Assembly: GCF_015291885.1 (NCBI RefSeq)
Contig: NZ_CP036186.1
Coordinates: 248,001 to 312,000 of the forward strand
Source of the DNA: Stutzerimonas stutzeri
Lineage (GTDB): Bacteria > Pseudomonadota > Gammaproteobacteria > Pseudomonadales > Pseudomonadaceae
DNA length: 64,000 nucleotides
Direction: 5' to 3'
This document shows, in pieces, positions 50,325 to 59,211 of this stretch (positions are counted from its first letter, which is position 1; every line of letters begins with the position of its first letter). The notes below the pieces were generated by a model that saw only the letters and a list, made by a program, of their open reading frames with translations, was not told the origin of the DNA and ran no database searches. Made by a program: the position numbers and the translations under genes.

Positions 50325-51656
50325 TCAGGCCATGGCCTTGATGGTCAGGCTGTCCAGATAGGCTTGCGGGTTCTCGGGGTCGAAGACCTTGCCGTCGAAG
50401 AACTTCTCCACGCCGCGGGAGGTGGAGGTCGGTATCAGCTCAGCGGGCAAGTTCAGCTCGCCGGCGGCGGCACGCCAGATGTCTTCGCGGTTGACCTTGG
50501 CGATCAACGCCTGGCTGTCGAAGTCCGTTGGCAGGTAGCCCCAGCGCTTGTTCTCGGTGAGGAACCAGAGGTCGTGGCTCTGGAACGGATAGGACGCGTG
50601 GTCGTCCCAGTAGCGCATCTGCTCGGGATGGTTCTCGATGACTTTGCCGGTGCCGTAGGCGAAGTTGCCCTTCATGCGGTCGACGATGTCCTTGTAGGGC
50701 GCGCCGATCCACTTGCGCTGCGAGCAGATCTTCGCCACTTCTTCCTTGTTCTCGGCCTTCTCGCAGAACTGCTGGGCTTCCATGATCGCCATGGTCAGCG
50801 CCTTGGCCGCGTTGGGGTTGGCCGCCACGTAGTCGCTGCGCAGGGCGAAGGCCTTCTCCGGGTGGTTGTGCCACAGCTCGCCGGTGGTGTTGGCGGTGTA
50901 GCCGATCTTCTGGTTGATCAGCTGCGCGTTCCAAGGCTCGCAGACGCAGAAGGTGTCCATGCTGCCGACCTTCATGTTGGCGACCATCTGCGCCGGCGGC
51001 ACGACGATGGTGTTGATGTCGGCATTCGGGTCGATGCCACCGGCCGCCAGCCAGTAGCGCATCCACAGGTCATGGGTGCCGCCGGGAAAGGTCATTGCTG
51101 CGCTGACTTTCTTGCCGCTGGCCTTCTTCGCTTCCAGTGCGGCTTTGAACGGTGTGCTGTCGAGGCCGATCTTCAGGTCGCGATATTCCTCGCCGACCGA
51201 AATGCACTGGCCGGCCAGGTTCAGCCGCGCGAGGATCGACATGGCCACCGGCTGGTTGTTCGGCGTGACGATGCCGGCGCTGATCAGGTAGGGCATCGGC
51301 GTGAGGATGTGTGCGCCATCGATGCCGTTCTTCGCCGAACCCAGCACCAGGTTGTCGCGGGTGGTGCCCCAGGACGACTGCTTGAGTACTTCGACTTCGG
51401 TCATTCCGTACTTGGCAAAAAAGCCCTTCTCGGCGGCGACGAACAACGGTGCGGCGTCGGTCAGGGCGATGAAGCCGAGCTTGGCCTTGCTGGTTTCCAC
51501 GTCACCGCCCGCCGCCCAGGCGGCCGAACGCATGCCCAGGGACATGCCGCCGAACAGGGCGACGCCGCTGGCGGCGATGATCGAATGCTTGAGAAAGCTG
51601 CGGCGCGAGGTCAGCGTTACGCTGCTGGGCTGGTCGTTGTTCGGCTTGTCGGTCAT
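50325..51656 (-). CDS. nrtA: Nitrate-binding protein NrtA (Tat-exported)
   Basis: The 443-residue solute-binding protein begins MTDKPNNDQPSSVTLTSRRSF and carries a twin-arginine signal (SRRSFLK, then a hydrophobic segment ending AAWAA). LGFIALTDAAPLFVAAEKGFF, FPGGTHDLWMRYWLAAGG and CVCEPWNAQLINQ are characteristic of nitrate-binding NrtA/NasF. The ATG at 51656 has AAAGGA upstream and follows an attenuator-type terminator. Confidence 0.93.
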   Translation of the reverse strand: MTDKPNNDQPSSVTLTSRRSFLKHSIIAASGVALFGGMSLGMRSAAWAAGGDVETSKAKLGFIALTDAAPLFVAAEKGFFAKYGMTEVEVLKQSSWGTTRDNLVLGSAKNGIDGAHILTPMPYLISAGIVTPNNQPVAMSILARLNLAGQCISVGEEYRDLKIGLDSTPFKAALEAKKASGKKVSAAMTFPGGTHDLWMRYWLAAGGIDPNADINTIVVPPAQMVANMKVGSMDTFCVCEPWNAQLINQKIGYTANTTGELWHNHPEKAFALRSDYVAANPNAAKALTMAIMEAQQFCEKAENKEEVAKICSQRKWIGAPYKDIVDRMKGNFAYGTGKVIENHPEQMRYWDDHASYPFQSHDLWFLTENKRWGYLPTDFDSQALIAKVNREDIWRAAAGELNLPAELIPTSTSRGVEKFFDGKVFDPENPQAYLDSLTIKAMA

Positions 51657-52015
51657 GGTCGGGTTTTCCTTTGGGCGAAAAAAAAACGGCGCCACACCGC
51701 CCGGCTGGAGCCGGAGAGCGTGGACACCGTTGTCCTGATGAGGAGTTGTGAAAGCCGAAGGATCCGGCCTTGCCTGAGCTTTGCGAAAGCTGTGCCAGAA
51801 CTGCTCCGGCGGCGCGGAGCGGGTGCTGCCGCGGCATGGAATCACCTGGTGGTTTCCATCGAATCAAGCACTTGCGGCGCCGCCGCAGACAGCGCGCCAC
51901 CAGCTCCGTAATTGGCTTGCTCGAGATGAATTGCGCTTGGCGATCCTGCGGGGCTGGCGGCGCATGCACATCCGCGGGGCAGGCATGCTGGTCCGATGGT
52001 GCGGCGTGCCTGTTT
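51657..52015 (-). other. nrt leader region
   Basis: The 359-bp gap between nasR and nrtA contains no gene. It holds the attenuator described next and, further upstream, GC-rich stems (for example CTCCG with CGGAG near 51816). A second ANTAR-type hexaloop expected upstream of the first was not found. Confidence 0.55.
51678..51735 (-). promoter_or_regulatory. Attenuator: ANTAR-type hexaloop overlapping a terminator
   Basis: On the minus strand a stem GGAC/GTCC with loop AACGGT (51722-51735; A at loop position 1, G at 4, as ANTAR proteins need) overlaps the 5' arm of a long terminator stem (ACGGTGTCCACGC with GTGTGGCGCCGT) that ends in nine T (complement of 51678-51686). Binding by NasR at the hexaloop would prevent the terminator. 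The nrtA start lies just downstream. Confidence 0.75.
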
Positions 52016-53326
52016 TCAGTGCCTGGAGCGCTGGCCCAGGGTGCGGGCTGGGGCGTGATCGGCGGGCTGTGCCAGTGCCAGTAGGCGCTGGGCGACCTCC
52101 TCCAGCCGCAGGCCCTGATTCATTGCCGCCTGACGCAGCCAGCTGTAAGCCTCGCCTTCGGAGAAGCCCTGCTGGCGCATCAGCTGCTGCTTGGCCCGCT
52201 CGACCTGTTTGCGCTCGTCCAGCGCCTGACGCGCCTCGCGCAATTCTTCATTGAGGCCCTGCAGGCGTACGCTCTGGGTGAGCAGCAGCTCAAGGGTCGA
52301 GCGCGCCACCATCGCGGTCATGCCGTCCGGCGGTGGCGCGTCCAGATCGCTGGCCTGCACACTGAACAGCTTGGCCTGCTCGGCGGCGGCGTGCATGTCG
52401 GCGATGCCGTCTAGCAGCTTGCGATGGCTCTGCAGGTCCTTGCGGATACGCTCGATGCTGTACCGGCACTGTTGCAACAGATCCTGCTCCAGGCGCGTCT
52501 CGACCTGCTTCATTGCGTCGATGCGGTGCGTGTGCAGCTCGAACCAGAGCTCGCACAGCTGCGGTTCGACCGCCGCGCCGGGGCTGGTACGGCGGGCGAT
52601 GTCACGCAGGCGGCAGGCGTTGATGTTCGTCTCGCTGGCGCACAGCGCTTGCCATAGCGCCTGCGCCGCCGGGCTGGCGAAGCGCTCGAAGGTGGCGAAG
52701 CAGCGCTCCTGGCCTTCGAGCAGATGCTCCAGGCGCTCCAGCATGTCCGCGCGGAAATAGCCGCTGGCGAAGCCGACCACACCGAGCGCGCGCTCCTGGC
52801 CGGCCAGTTCCTTGCCCTGCATGAAATTGAACAGCGCCACCAGGCAGCGGGTGATGTCCGGATCGGCGGCGGTGTCGGCCGCCTCGAACACCACTGCCAG
52901 CAGCCCGCCGATCAGCCGCACCAATGTCGCCGTGGCGTCCTGCATGCTGATGGCGTGCTCGCGGATGCGCCGGCGCAGCGCCGGCAGCTCGTCGAGGCTG
53001 TGCAGGGCATAGGCGATGCGGGTGAACAGGCGGGTCTTCTCGGCGCTGCTGACGGCGTCCAGATCGATGCGATCCAGATCCAGGCGTACGTCGCGCTCCA
53101 GCGCCTCGGCTTCCAGGCTGAGCACGTCCAACTGCTGGCGCTGATGGGCGGCGTTGCCGCTGAGGTAGATGTTCGAGTAGCCGCGCTCCTTCTGCAGCGC
53201 GTGCACCAGCTGGCTGATACGGGTGACCAGTTCGCAGGTGCGCGCCAGGTCCTCCAGGCCGAGCAGTTCGCTGCGCCGGGAGGCGAGCATGAAGCGCAGG
53301 GTCGCAGGCATTTTCCGTCCGTGCAT
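52016..53326 (-). CDS. nasR: Nitrate-responsive antiterminator NasR (NIT-ANTAR)
   Basis: The 436-residue protein has an N-terminal NIT nitrate/nitrite-sensing domain (about residues 30-300: [35 protein letters not shown]) and a C-terminal ANTAR RNA-binding domain (about 375-430: [39 protein letters not shown]). In Klebsiella NasR binds the nasF leader RNA on nitrate and prevents termination; the attenuator downstream fits. The start is MHGRKMP at 53326 or MPATLRF at 53311. Confidence 0.9.
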   Translation of the reverse strand: MHGRKMPATLRFMLASRRSELLGLEDLARTCELVTRISQLVHALQKERGYSNIYLSGNAAHQRQQLDVLSLEAEALERDVRLDLDRIDLDAVSSAEKTRLFTRIAYALHSLDELPALRRRIREHAISMQDATATLVRLIGGLLAVVFEAADTAADPDITRCLVALFNFMQGKELAGQERALGVVGFASGYFRADMLERLEHLLEGQERCFATFERFASPAAQALWQALCASETNINACRLRDIARRTSPGAAVEPQLCELWFELHTHRIDAMKQVETRLEQDLLQQCRYSIERIRKDLQSHRKLLDGIADMHAAAEQAKLFSVQASDLDAPPPDGMTAMVARSTLELLLTQSVRLQGLNEELREARQALDERKQVERAKQQLMRQQGFSEGEAYSWLRQAAMNQGLRLEEVAQRLLALAQPADHAPARTLGQRSRH

Positions 53327-53414
53327 GGGCGGCACCTCCGCGGGTTGACGCGCAGGTTCCTGCAAGATGCAGTCCAGTAAGCCCGGTGCGTATCCGTGCT
53401 GCGGCGTTTGCGCC

Positions 53415-53420
53415 TATAAT
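53415..53420 (+). promoter_or_regulatory. -10 element upstream of hisB
   Basis: A consensus TATAAT lies 35 bp before the hisB start codon in the 129-bp gap between divergent nasR and hisB. No good -35 is seen at 17 bp. Confidence 0.5.
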
Positions 53421-53455
53421 GTGCCCCTTTTCGCCCACGATCAGCGGAGCTGTTG

Positions 53456-54049
53456 ATGTCCGAACGTACGGCTTACGTAGAGCGCAACACCCTGGAAACC
53501 CAGGTCAAGGTCACCATCAATCTGGATGGCACCGGCAAGGCGCGCTTCGCCATCGGCGTGCCCTTCTTGGAGCACATGCTCGACCAGATCGCTCGTCACG
53601 GGCTGATCGACCTGGATATCGAGTGCAACGGCGACCTGCACATCGACGACCACCACACCGTGGAGGACGTCGGCATCACCCTCGGCCAGGCCTTCACCAA
53701 AGCCATCGGCGACAAGAAAGGCATGACCCGCTACGGGCATTCCTATGTGCCGCTGGACGAGGCGCTGTCGCGCGTGGTGATCGACTTCTCCGGGCGCCCG
53801 GGGCTGACTATGAACGTGCCCTACACCCGCGCGGTGGTCGGCAAGTTCGATGTCGACCTGTTCCAGGAATTCTTTCAGGGCTTCGTCAATCACGCCCTGG
53901 TGACCCTGCACATCGACAACCTGCGCGGCATCAACACCCACCACCAGATCGAAACCGTGTTCAAGGCCTTCGGCCGCGCGCTGCGCATGGCTGTCGAACT
54001 CGATCCGCGCATGGCCGGGCAGATGCCGTCCACCAAAGGGTGCCTGTAA
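53456..54049 (+). CDS. hisB: Imidazoleglycerol-phosphate dehydratase HisB
   Basis: The 197-residue enzyme catalyses the sixth step of histidine synthesis. Metal-binding histidine clusters are visible in [38 protein letters not shown] and [15 protein letters not shown]. It is a monofunctional HisB without the phosphatase domain, as usual in Pseudomonas. The ATG at 53456 is used rather than the TTG before it. hisH begins within its stop codon. Confidence 0.97.
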   Translation: MSERTAYVERNTLETQVKVTINLDGTGKARFAIGVPFLEHMLDQIARHGLIDLDIECNGDLHIDDHHTVEDVGITLGQAFTKAIGDKKGMTRYGHSYVPLDEALSRVVIDFSGRPGLTMNVPYTRAVVGKFDVDLFQEFFQGFVNHALVTLHIDNLRGINTHHQIETVFKAFGRALRMAVELDPRMAGQMPSTKGCL

Positions 54050-54687
54050 TGCAGACCGTTGCCGTCATCGACTACGGCATGGGCAACCTGCACTCGGTGG
54101 CCAAGGCGCTGGAACACGTCGGCGCTGGCCGCGTGCTGATCACCAGCGATGCGCAGGTCATCCGTGAGGCCGACCGCGTGGTGTTTCCCGGCGTCGGCGC
54201 GATTCGCGACTGCATGGCCGAGATCCGCCGGCTGGGCTTCGACGAACTGGTTCGCGAAGTCAGCCAGGACCGCCCATTTCTCGGCATCTGCGTCGGCATG
54301 CAGGCGCTGATGGAGCGCAGCGAGGAGAACGACGGTGTCGATTGCATCGGTCTGTTCCCCGGTCAGGTGCGCTTCTTCGGCAAGGACCTGCACGAGGACG
54401 GCGAGCACCTGAAGGTGCCGCACATGGGCTGGAACGAGGTCAAGCAGGTGGTCGACCATCCGCTCTGGCACGCGATTCCGGACAATGGCCGCTTCTACTT
54501 CGTGCACAGCTACTACATCGAGGCCGGCAATCCGCGGCAGGTGGTCGGTCGCGGCCACTACGGCAACGACTTCGCCGCCGCGCTGGCCGATGGCTCGCGC
54601 TTCGCCGTGCAGTTCCACCCGGAAAAGAGCCACACCCACGGCCTGCAGCTGCTGCAGAACTTCGCCGCCTGGGATGGCCGCTGGTAA
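54049..54687 (+). CDS. hisH: Imidazole glycerol phosphate synthase glutaminase HisH
   Basis: The 212-residue class I glutamine amidotransferase has nucleophile Cys in [11 protein letters not shown], His and Glu in [13 protein letters not shown], and a start [18 protein letters not shown]. It supplies ammonia to HisF. It overlaps hisB by one base (TAATG) and the next gene likewise. Confidence 0.97.
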   Translation: MQTVAVIDYGMGNLHSVAKALEHVGAGRVLITSDAQVIREADRVVFPGVGAIRDCMAEIRRLGFDELVREVSQDRPFLGICVGMQALMERSEENDGVDCIGLFPGQVRFFGKDLHEDGEHLKVPHMGWNEVKQVVDHPLWHAIPDNGRFYFVHSYYIEAGNPRQVVGRGHYGNDFAAALADGSRFAVQFHPEKSHTHGLQLLQNFAAWDGRW

Positions 54688-54947
54688 TGAGCAGGGCCAA
54701 GTTCAAGCAGCCGGTCCTGACGCTGGATGCCGCTCAGGAGCAGGCGGCGCAACAGATCATCAAGCGCTTTCTGGAAGAGCGGTTCGAACTCGAGCTGGGC
54801 TCGTTCGAGGCGCAGGAAGTGCTCGATCTGTTCGCCCGGGAAATCGCACCGCTGTATTACAACAAGGCGATCTTCGACGTGCAGAGCCACCTTAAGGAAC
54901 GGTTCGAGAGCATCGAAAGCGACTTGTGGGCGCTCGAGAAGAGCTGA
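54687..54947 (+). CDS. DUF2164 family protein
   Basis: The 86-residue helical protein ([20 protein letters not shown] start) carries RFLEERFELELGSFEAQEVLDLF and LYYNKAIFDVQSHLKERFESIESDLWALEK. It sits between hisH and hisA, coupled to hisH by TAATG, as in other pseudomonads. Its function is unknown. Confidence 0.85.
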   Translation: MSRAKFKQPVLTLDAAQEQAAQQIIKRFLEERFELELGSFEAQEVLDLFAREIAPLYYNKAIFDVQSHLKERFESIESDLWALEKS

Positions 54948-54983
54948 CCCTTAACCGACATTTGATTTGAACAGGTTCAAGCC

Positions 54984-55727
54984 ATGCTGATTATTCCCGC
55001 TATCGATCTCAAGGACGGCGCCTGCGTGCGTCTGCGCCAGGGCCTGATGGACGATGCCACGGTGTTTTCCGACGACCCGGTGGCCATGGCCGCCAAGTGG
55101 GTCGAGGCCGGCTGCCGTCGCCTGCACCTGGTCGACCTCAACGGCGCCTTCGAAGGCCAGCCGGTCAACGGCGAAGTGGTCACCGCCATCGCCAGGCGTT
55201 ATCCGAACCTGCCGATCCAGATCGGTGGCGGCATCCGCACCCTGGAAACCATCGAGCACTACGTGCGCGCCGGCGTCAGCTACGTGATCATCGGCACCAA
55301 GGCGGTCAAAGAGCCGGGGTTCGTCACCGAGGCCTGCCGCGCCTTCCCGGGCAAGGTCATCGTTGGCCTTGATGCGAAGGACGGCTTTGTCGCCACCGAT
55401 GGCTGGGCGGAAGTCTCCAGCGTGCAGGCGGTCGATCTGGCGCGCCGCTTCGAGGCCGATGGTGTCTCGGCGATCGTCTACACCGACATCGCCAAGGACG
55501 GCATGATGCAGGGCTGCAACGTCGAGGCCACCGTGGCGCTGGCTAACGCCAGCCGCATCCCGGTGATCGCTTCTGGTGGCATCCACAACATCGGCGACAT
55601 CCAGAAGCTGCTCGATACCAACACGCCCGGGATCGTCGGCGCCATCACCGGCCGGGCAATCTACGAAGGCACGCTGGATGTGGCCGAGGCGCAGGCGCTC
55701 TGCGACCTGAAGTACAAGGACGAGTGA
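54984..55727 (+). CDS. hisA: Phosphoribosylformimino-AICAR-phosphate isomerase HisA
   Basis: The 247-residue TIM barrel starts [17 protein letters not shown] with the catalytic Asp at residue 8. Phosphate-binding loops are in [11 protein letters not shown] and [10 protein letters not shown]; the second catalytic Asp is in [12 protein letters not shown]. It makes the HisF substrate. Confidence 0.97.
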   Translation: MLIIPAIDLKDGACVRLRQGLMDDATVFSDDPVAMAAKWVEAGCRRLHLVDLNGAFEGQPVNGEVVTAIARRYPNLPIQIGGGIRTLETIEHYVRAGVSYVIIGTKAVKEPGFVTEACRAFPGKVIVGLDAKDGFVATDGWAEVSSVQAVDLARRFEADGVSAIVYTDIAKDGMMQGCNVEATVALANASRIPVIASGGIHNIGDIQKLLDTNTPGIVGAITGRAIYEGTLDVAEAQALCDLKYKDE

Positions 55728-55740
55728 TTCGCTGATCTGC

Positions 55741-55766
55741 GGTGGATCGGTGAAGCGTGATCCACC
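55741..55766. repeat. REP-like palindrome between hisA and hisF
   Basis: GGTGGATC and GATCCACC form an 8-bp stem around GGTGAAGCGT, followed by CTACA. The shape and sequence match repetitive palindromes of pseudomonads. The next bases (CAGCTTGAAGCCTG) recur as AAGCTTGAAGCCTG near 61917. Confidence 0.6.
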
Positions 55767-55825
55767 CTACACGCTACTTGCAGCTTGAAGCCTGCGGCTT
55801 GAAGAAGCTGCTTTCGGAGAAAGCC

Positions 55826-56596
55826 ATGGCCCTGGCCAAACGCATCATTCCCTGCCTCGACGTGGACAACGGCCGCGTGGTCAAGGGCGTCCAGTTCGAG
55901 AACATCCGCGACGCCGGCGACCCGGTGGAAATCGCCCGCCGCTACGACGAGCAGGGCGCCGACGAGATTACCTTCCTCGACATCACCGCCAGCGTCGACA
56001 ACCGTGATACCACCCTGCACACCGTCGAGCGCATGGCCAGCCAGGTATTCATCCCGCTGACCGTCGGTGGTGGGGTCAGGACCGTGCAGGATATCCGCAA
56101 CCTGCTCAATGCGGGTGCCGACAAGGTCTCGATCAACACCGCCGCGGTGTTCAACCCGGATTTCGTCGGCGAGGCCGCGGACCGCTTCGGCTCACAGTGC
56201 ATCGTCGTCGCCATCGACGCGAAGAAGGTGTCCGCGCCGGGCGAGCCGGGTCGCTGGGAAATCTTCACCCATGGCGGGCGCAAGCCTACCGGCCTGGATG
56301 CCGTGGCCTGGGCGAAGAAGATGGAAGACCTCGGCGCTGGCGAAATCCTGCTGACCAGCATGGATCAGGACGGCGTGAAGAGCGGCTACGACCTCGGCGT
56401 CACCCGCGCCATCAGCGAAGCGCTGTGCATCCCGGTGATCGCCTCCGGTGGCGTCGGCAACCTGCAGCACCTGGCCGATGGCATCCTCGATGGCAAGGCC
56501 GATGCGGTGCTGGCCGCGAGCATCTTCCACTTCGGCGAATACACCATTCCGGAAGCCAAGGCCTACCTGGCTGCCCGCGGCATTGTGATGCGTTGA
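55826..56596 (+). CDS. hisF: Imidazole glycerol phosphate synthase cyclase HisF
   Basis: The 256-residue TIM barrel starts [21 protein letters not shown] with the catalytic Asp (residue 11). A second Asp lies in [15 protein letters not shown] and phosphate-binding Gly loops in [11 protein letters not shown] and [12 protein letters not shown]. It joins the HisH ammonia with its substrate to give IGP and AICAR. An in-frame ATG at 55757 lies in the repeat and is rejected. Confidence 0.97.
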   Translation: MALAKRIIPCLDVDNGRVVKGVQFENIRDAGDPVEIARRYDEQGADEITFLDITASVDNRDTTLHTVERMASQVFIPLTVGGGVRTVQDIRNLLNAGADKVSINTAAVFNPDFVGEAADRFGSQCIVVAIDAKKVSAPGEPGRWEIFTHGGRKPTGLDAVAWAKKMEDLGAGEILLTSMDQDGVKSGYDLGVTRAISEALCIPVIASGGVGNLQHLADGILDGKADAVLAASIFHFGEYTIPEAKAYLAARGIVMR

Positions 56597-56681
56597 TCCC
56601 AGCCGGTAGCTGAACAAGGCTTAATACTCGATACAAGGAACCGTCCGCGGCTTTTGCGGATGCACTCAGGAGACTTCACGC

Positions 56682-57431
56682 ATGATCAAGACCATCGCTT
56701 CCCTTGCCGCTGCGGCGCTGCTGTTCGGCGCCACGCTTGGCCACGCGCAGACACCGGTGAAAATCGACCTGCTGACAGAGAATTTCCCACCCTACAACAT
56801 GGCGGATGATGGCAAGAACTTCGCTCGTGACGAGAACATCACCGGCATTGCTGTGGATATCGTGCGCGAGATGTTCAAGCGCGCCGGCATCGATTACAGC
56901 CTGACGCTGCGCTTTCCCTGGGAGCGTATCTACGGCATGGCGCTGAAGCAGCCGAACTACGGGGTTTTCGTCACGGCGCGCCTGCCCGAGCGCGAAGAGC
57001 TGTTCAAGTGGGTTGGTCCCATCGGCCCGGACGACTGGGTGTTGCTGGCTCGTGGCGACAGTCCGATCAACCTGACCAGCCTGGATCAGGCGCGCCAGTA
57101 CAACATCGGCGCCTACAAGGGTGATGCCATTGCCGAGCACCTGGACGGACAGGGGCTGCAGCCGCAGCTCGCCCTGCGCGATCAGGAGAACGTGAAGAAG
57201 CTGATCGACGGCAAGATCGACCTGTGGGCCACTGGTGATCCCGCTGGCCGCTACCTCGCCCGCCAGGACGGTGTGACCGGACTCAAGCGCGTGCTGCGTT
57301 TCGACAGTGCCGAACTGTACCTGGCGCTGAACAAGCAGATCGCCGACGAGACGGTGCAGAAGCTGCAGAAAGCGCTCGACCAGATGCGTAGCGAAGGTGT
57401 GATCGACGAGATCAACGCCCGCTACCTCTGA
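56682..57431 (+). CDS. Periplasmic solute-binding-like protein, family 3
   Basis: The 249-residue protein has a signal peptide (MIKTIASLAAAALLFGATLGHA). Motifs include IDLLTENFPPYNMADDGKN, GIAVDIVREMFKRAGI, LRFPWERIYGMAL and IDLWATGDPAGRYLARQ. It is a stand-alone binding protein paralogous to the next gene; no permease is adjacent. In P. aeruginosa similar genes follow hisF. The ligand is unknown. Confidence 0.85.
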   Translation: MIKTIASLAAAALLFGATLGHAQTPVKIDLLTENFPPYNMADDGKNFARDENITGIAVDIVREMFKRAGIDYSLTLRFPWERIYGMALKQPNYGVFVTARLPEREELFKWVGPIGPDDWVLLARGDSPINLTSLDQARQYNIGAYKGDAIAEHLDGQGLQPQLALRDQENVKKLIDGKIDLWATGDPAGRYLARQDGVTGLKRVLRFDSAELYLALNKQIADETVQKLQKALDQMRSEGVIDEINARYL

Positions 57432-57528
57432 GCCTTCCGTAGTCGGCGCATCTCCTGCGCCGACTTTCTCGGTGATGACGGTGCGCCAGTAGCGTGCACC
57501 GATCCTCCTGCACGCGCGGTCGTGGCGC

Positions 57529-58410
57529 ATGCACGCTTCCCTAATTCAGCGGGCGCTCAGCCGCTGGCGCCGCGGCGCTTCGCTGGTTCGCATCTTGCTT
57601 TGGACAGCCCCCGGCTCTGGCTCGCGGAGGGGTGGGCCAGGGAATCGAGAAAAAGGGAGCGATCCATTCAAGCGAATCATTGCCGTCGTCTTGCTGCTGC
57701 TCTGTGCTCACGCGCACGCGGCGCTGCCTGACGACTACCGAGTCGTGCTGCTGACCGAGAATTTTCCACCATTCAACATGGCTGAGGACGGCAAGAACTA
57801 CGCCGCCGACGCGCGCATCCACGGCATCAACGCCGACATCGTGCGCGAGATGTTCCGCCGCGCGAATATCCGCTACGAGCTGACCCTGCGCTTTCCCTGG
57901 GATCGCATCTACAAGCAGGTGCTCGAACAGCCGGATCAGGGGCTGTTCTCCACCACCTTCACGGCCGAGCGCGAGCAGCAGTTCAAATGGGTCGGCCCGT
58001 TGGCGAGCATCAGCTGGGTGCTGCTGGCGCCCGCCGACAGTCCTCTGCGCCTGACCGGGCTGGAGCAGGCACGCGACCTGCGTATCGGTGCCTACAAGAA
58101 CGATGCAGTCAGCCAGCATCTGGAGGGCAAGGGCCTGGCGCCGATCAACTCGCTGCGGGATCAGGAGAACGTTGGCAAGCTGCTCAAGGGGCAGATCGAT
58201 GTCTGGGCGACCGCCGATCCTGTCGGGCCCTATCTGGCCAAGCAGGAAGGCGTGACCGGCCTGAAGCCAGTGCTGCGTTTCAATGAAGCGCGGTTGTTCC
58301 TTGCGCTCAACCGTGCAACACCGGACGAAGTGGTCGAGCGGCTGCAGCGAGCGCTGGATGCGATGCGCGCCGATGGCACGGTGGACACACTGCTCCAACG
58401 CTATCTTTGA
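57529..58410 (+). CDS. Periplasmic solute-binding-like protein with abnormal N-terminus
   Basis: The mature part (ALPDDYRVVLLTENFPPFNMAEDGKN onward) is closely similar to the preceding protein. A hydrophobic signal FKRIIAVVLLLLCAHAHA precedes it, but no ATG, GTG or TTG start lies in a normal position just before it. The nearest ATG (57529) adds about 45 Arg- and Gly-rich residues. The upstream stretch (about 57560-57665) looks like inserted repeat DNA that may have displaced the real start. Expression is uncertain. Confidence 0.7.
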   Translation: MHASLIQRALSRWRRGASLVRILLWTAPGSGSRRGGPGNREKGSDPFKRIIAVVLLLLCAHAHAALPDDYRVVLLTENFPPFNMAEDGKNYAADARIHGINADIVREMFRRANIRYELTLRFPWDRIYKQVLEQPDQGLFSTTFTAEREQQFKWVGPLASISWVLLAPADSPLRLTGLEQARDLRIGAYKNDAVSQHLEGKGLAPINSLRDQENVGKLLKGQIDVWATADPVGPYLAKQEGVTGLKPVLRFNEARLFLALNRATPDEVVERLQRALDAMRADGTVDTLLQRYL

Positions 58411-58413
58411 TAT

Positions 58414-59211
58414 TCAGCGATAGATGCCGCTACGCCCGTGAGCGGCCATGGCCCGGTTACTCCGGGTGGCGATCATCTGTCCGACATCTACCCATTCGAT
58501 GCCTTGCGCCGACAGCCTTGGCAGCTCGCGCTCCAGTAGGGCCAGGGTACTTGCATGGGGATGCCCGATGATGACCACCGAGCCCTGTTTGCGTGCCAGC
58601 GTGATCGCCGCTTGGAAGCGCTCGGCTACGGCAGCAGGGGATGGGTCATCGTCGAGAAAGATGTCGCGCGACAGGCTGGCCAGTGCTGTTCGCTGGGCGC
58701 TGGCAGCCGCCACTGTGCGTGGGCTGGTGCGGCTGTCGAGGAAGAACAGGTGGCGGCGCTGCAGCTCACCCATCAGCCAGGTCATGGGCTGCGGCTGATC
58801 GGTCATCGCACTACCCATGTGGTTGTTCAGCCCGCTGACATGCGGAACGGCTGCCAAGGCTGCATCGAGGCGGCGTGCCAGTTCGTCATGGGGAAGCTGT
58901 GGATGCCAGGCGAAGCGCCCTTGGGCAGGTGCCATCGGCATGTGCAGCATGACGGTCTTGCCCGCGCGATGGGCCTGCTCGGCCAGCGTGGCTGCGTGGC
59001 GGGTGTCCGGCAGGATCGCCAATGCCACCGGGCCCGGCAGCTGCAGCACGCGCTGATCGCGTGCCGGGTTCTGCCCGAGGTCATCGATGATTAGGGTAAG
59101 CCTGGGCCGCGGCGCATATTCCGGCGCGGCTGGCCGCTCGCCACCCAGTGCCGCCTGAGCGGCGAGCGCCACCAGCAGCGCCAGGCCTGCCGCCCAGCCT
59201 GCCATGTTCAC
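58414..59211 (-). CDS. Divergent polysaccharide deacetylase family protein
   Basis: The product is 265 residues from GTG 59211, or 263 from ATG 59205, with a signal peptide (AGLALLVALAAQAALGG). A NodB-like fold of the DUF610 type has LTLIIDDLGQNPARDQRVL, VALAILPDTRH, MLHMPMAPAQGRF, NNHMGSAMT and SVVIIGHPHAST. It is predicted periplasmic and linked to cell-wall turnover through its operon. The start overlaps the ctpA stop. Confidence 0.88.
   Translation of the reverse strand: MNMAGWAAGLALLVALAAQAALGGERPAAPEYAPRPRLTLIIDDLGQNPARDQRVLQLPGPVALAILPDTRHAATLAEQAHRAGKTVMLHMPMAPAQGRFAWHPQLPHDELARRLDAALAAVPHVSGLNNHMGSAMTDQPQPMTWLMGELQRRHLFFLDSRTSPRTVAAASAQRTALASLSRDIFLDDDPSPAAVAERFQAAITLARKQGSVVIIGHPHASTLALLERELPRLSAQGIEWVDVGQMIATRSNRAMAAHGRSGIYR

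Noticed and set aside
50316..51911. 531-codon plus-strand frame opposite nrtA
   Set aside because: Shadow of nrtA and its leader.
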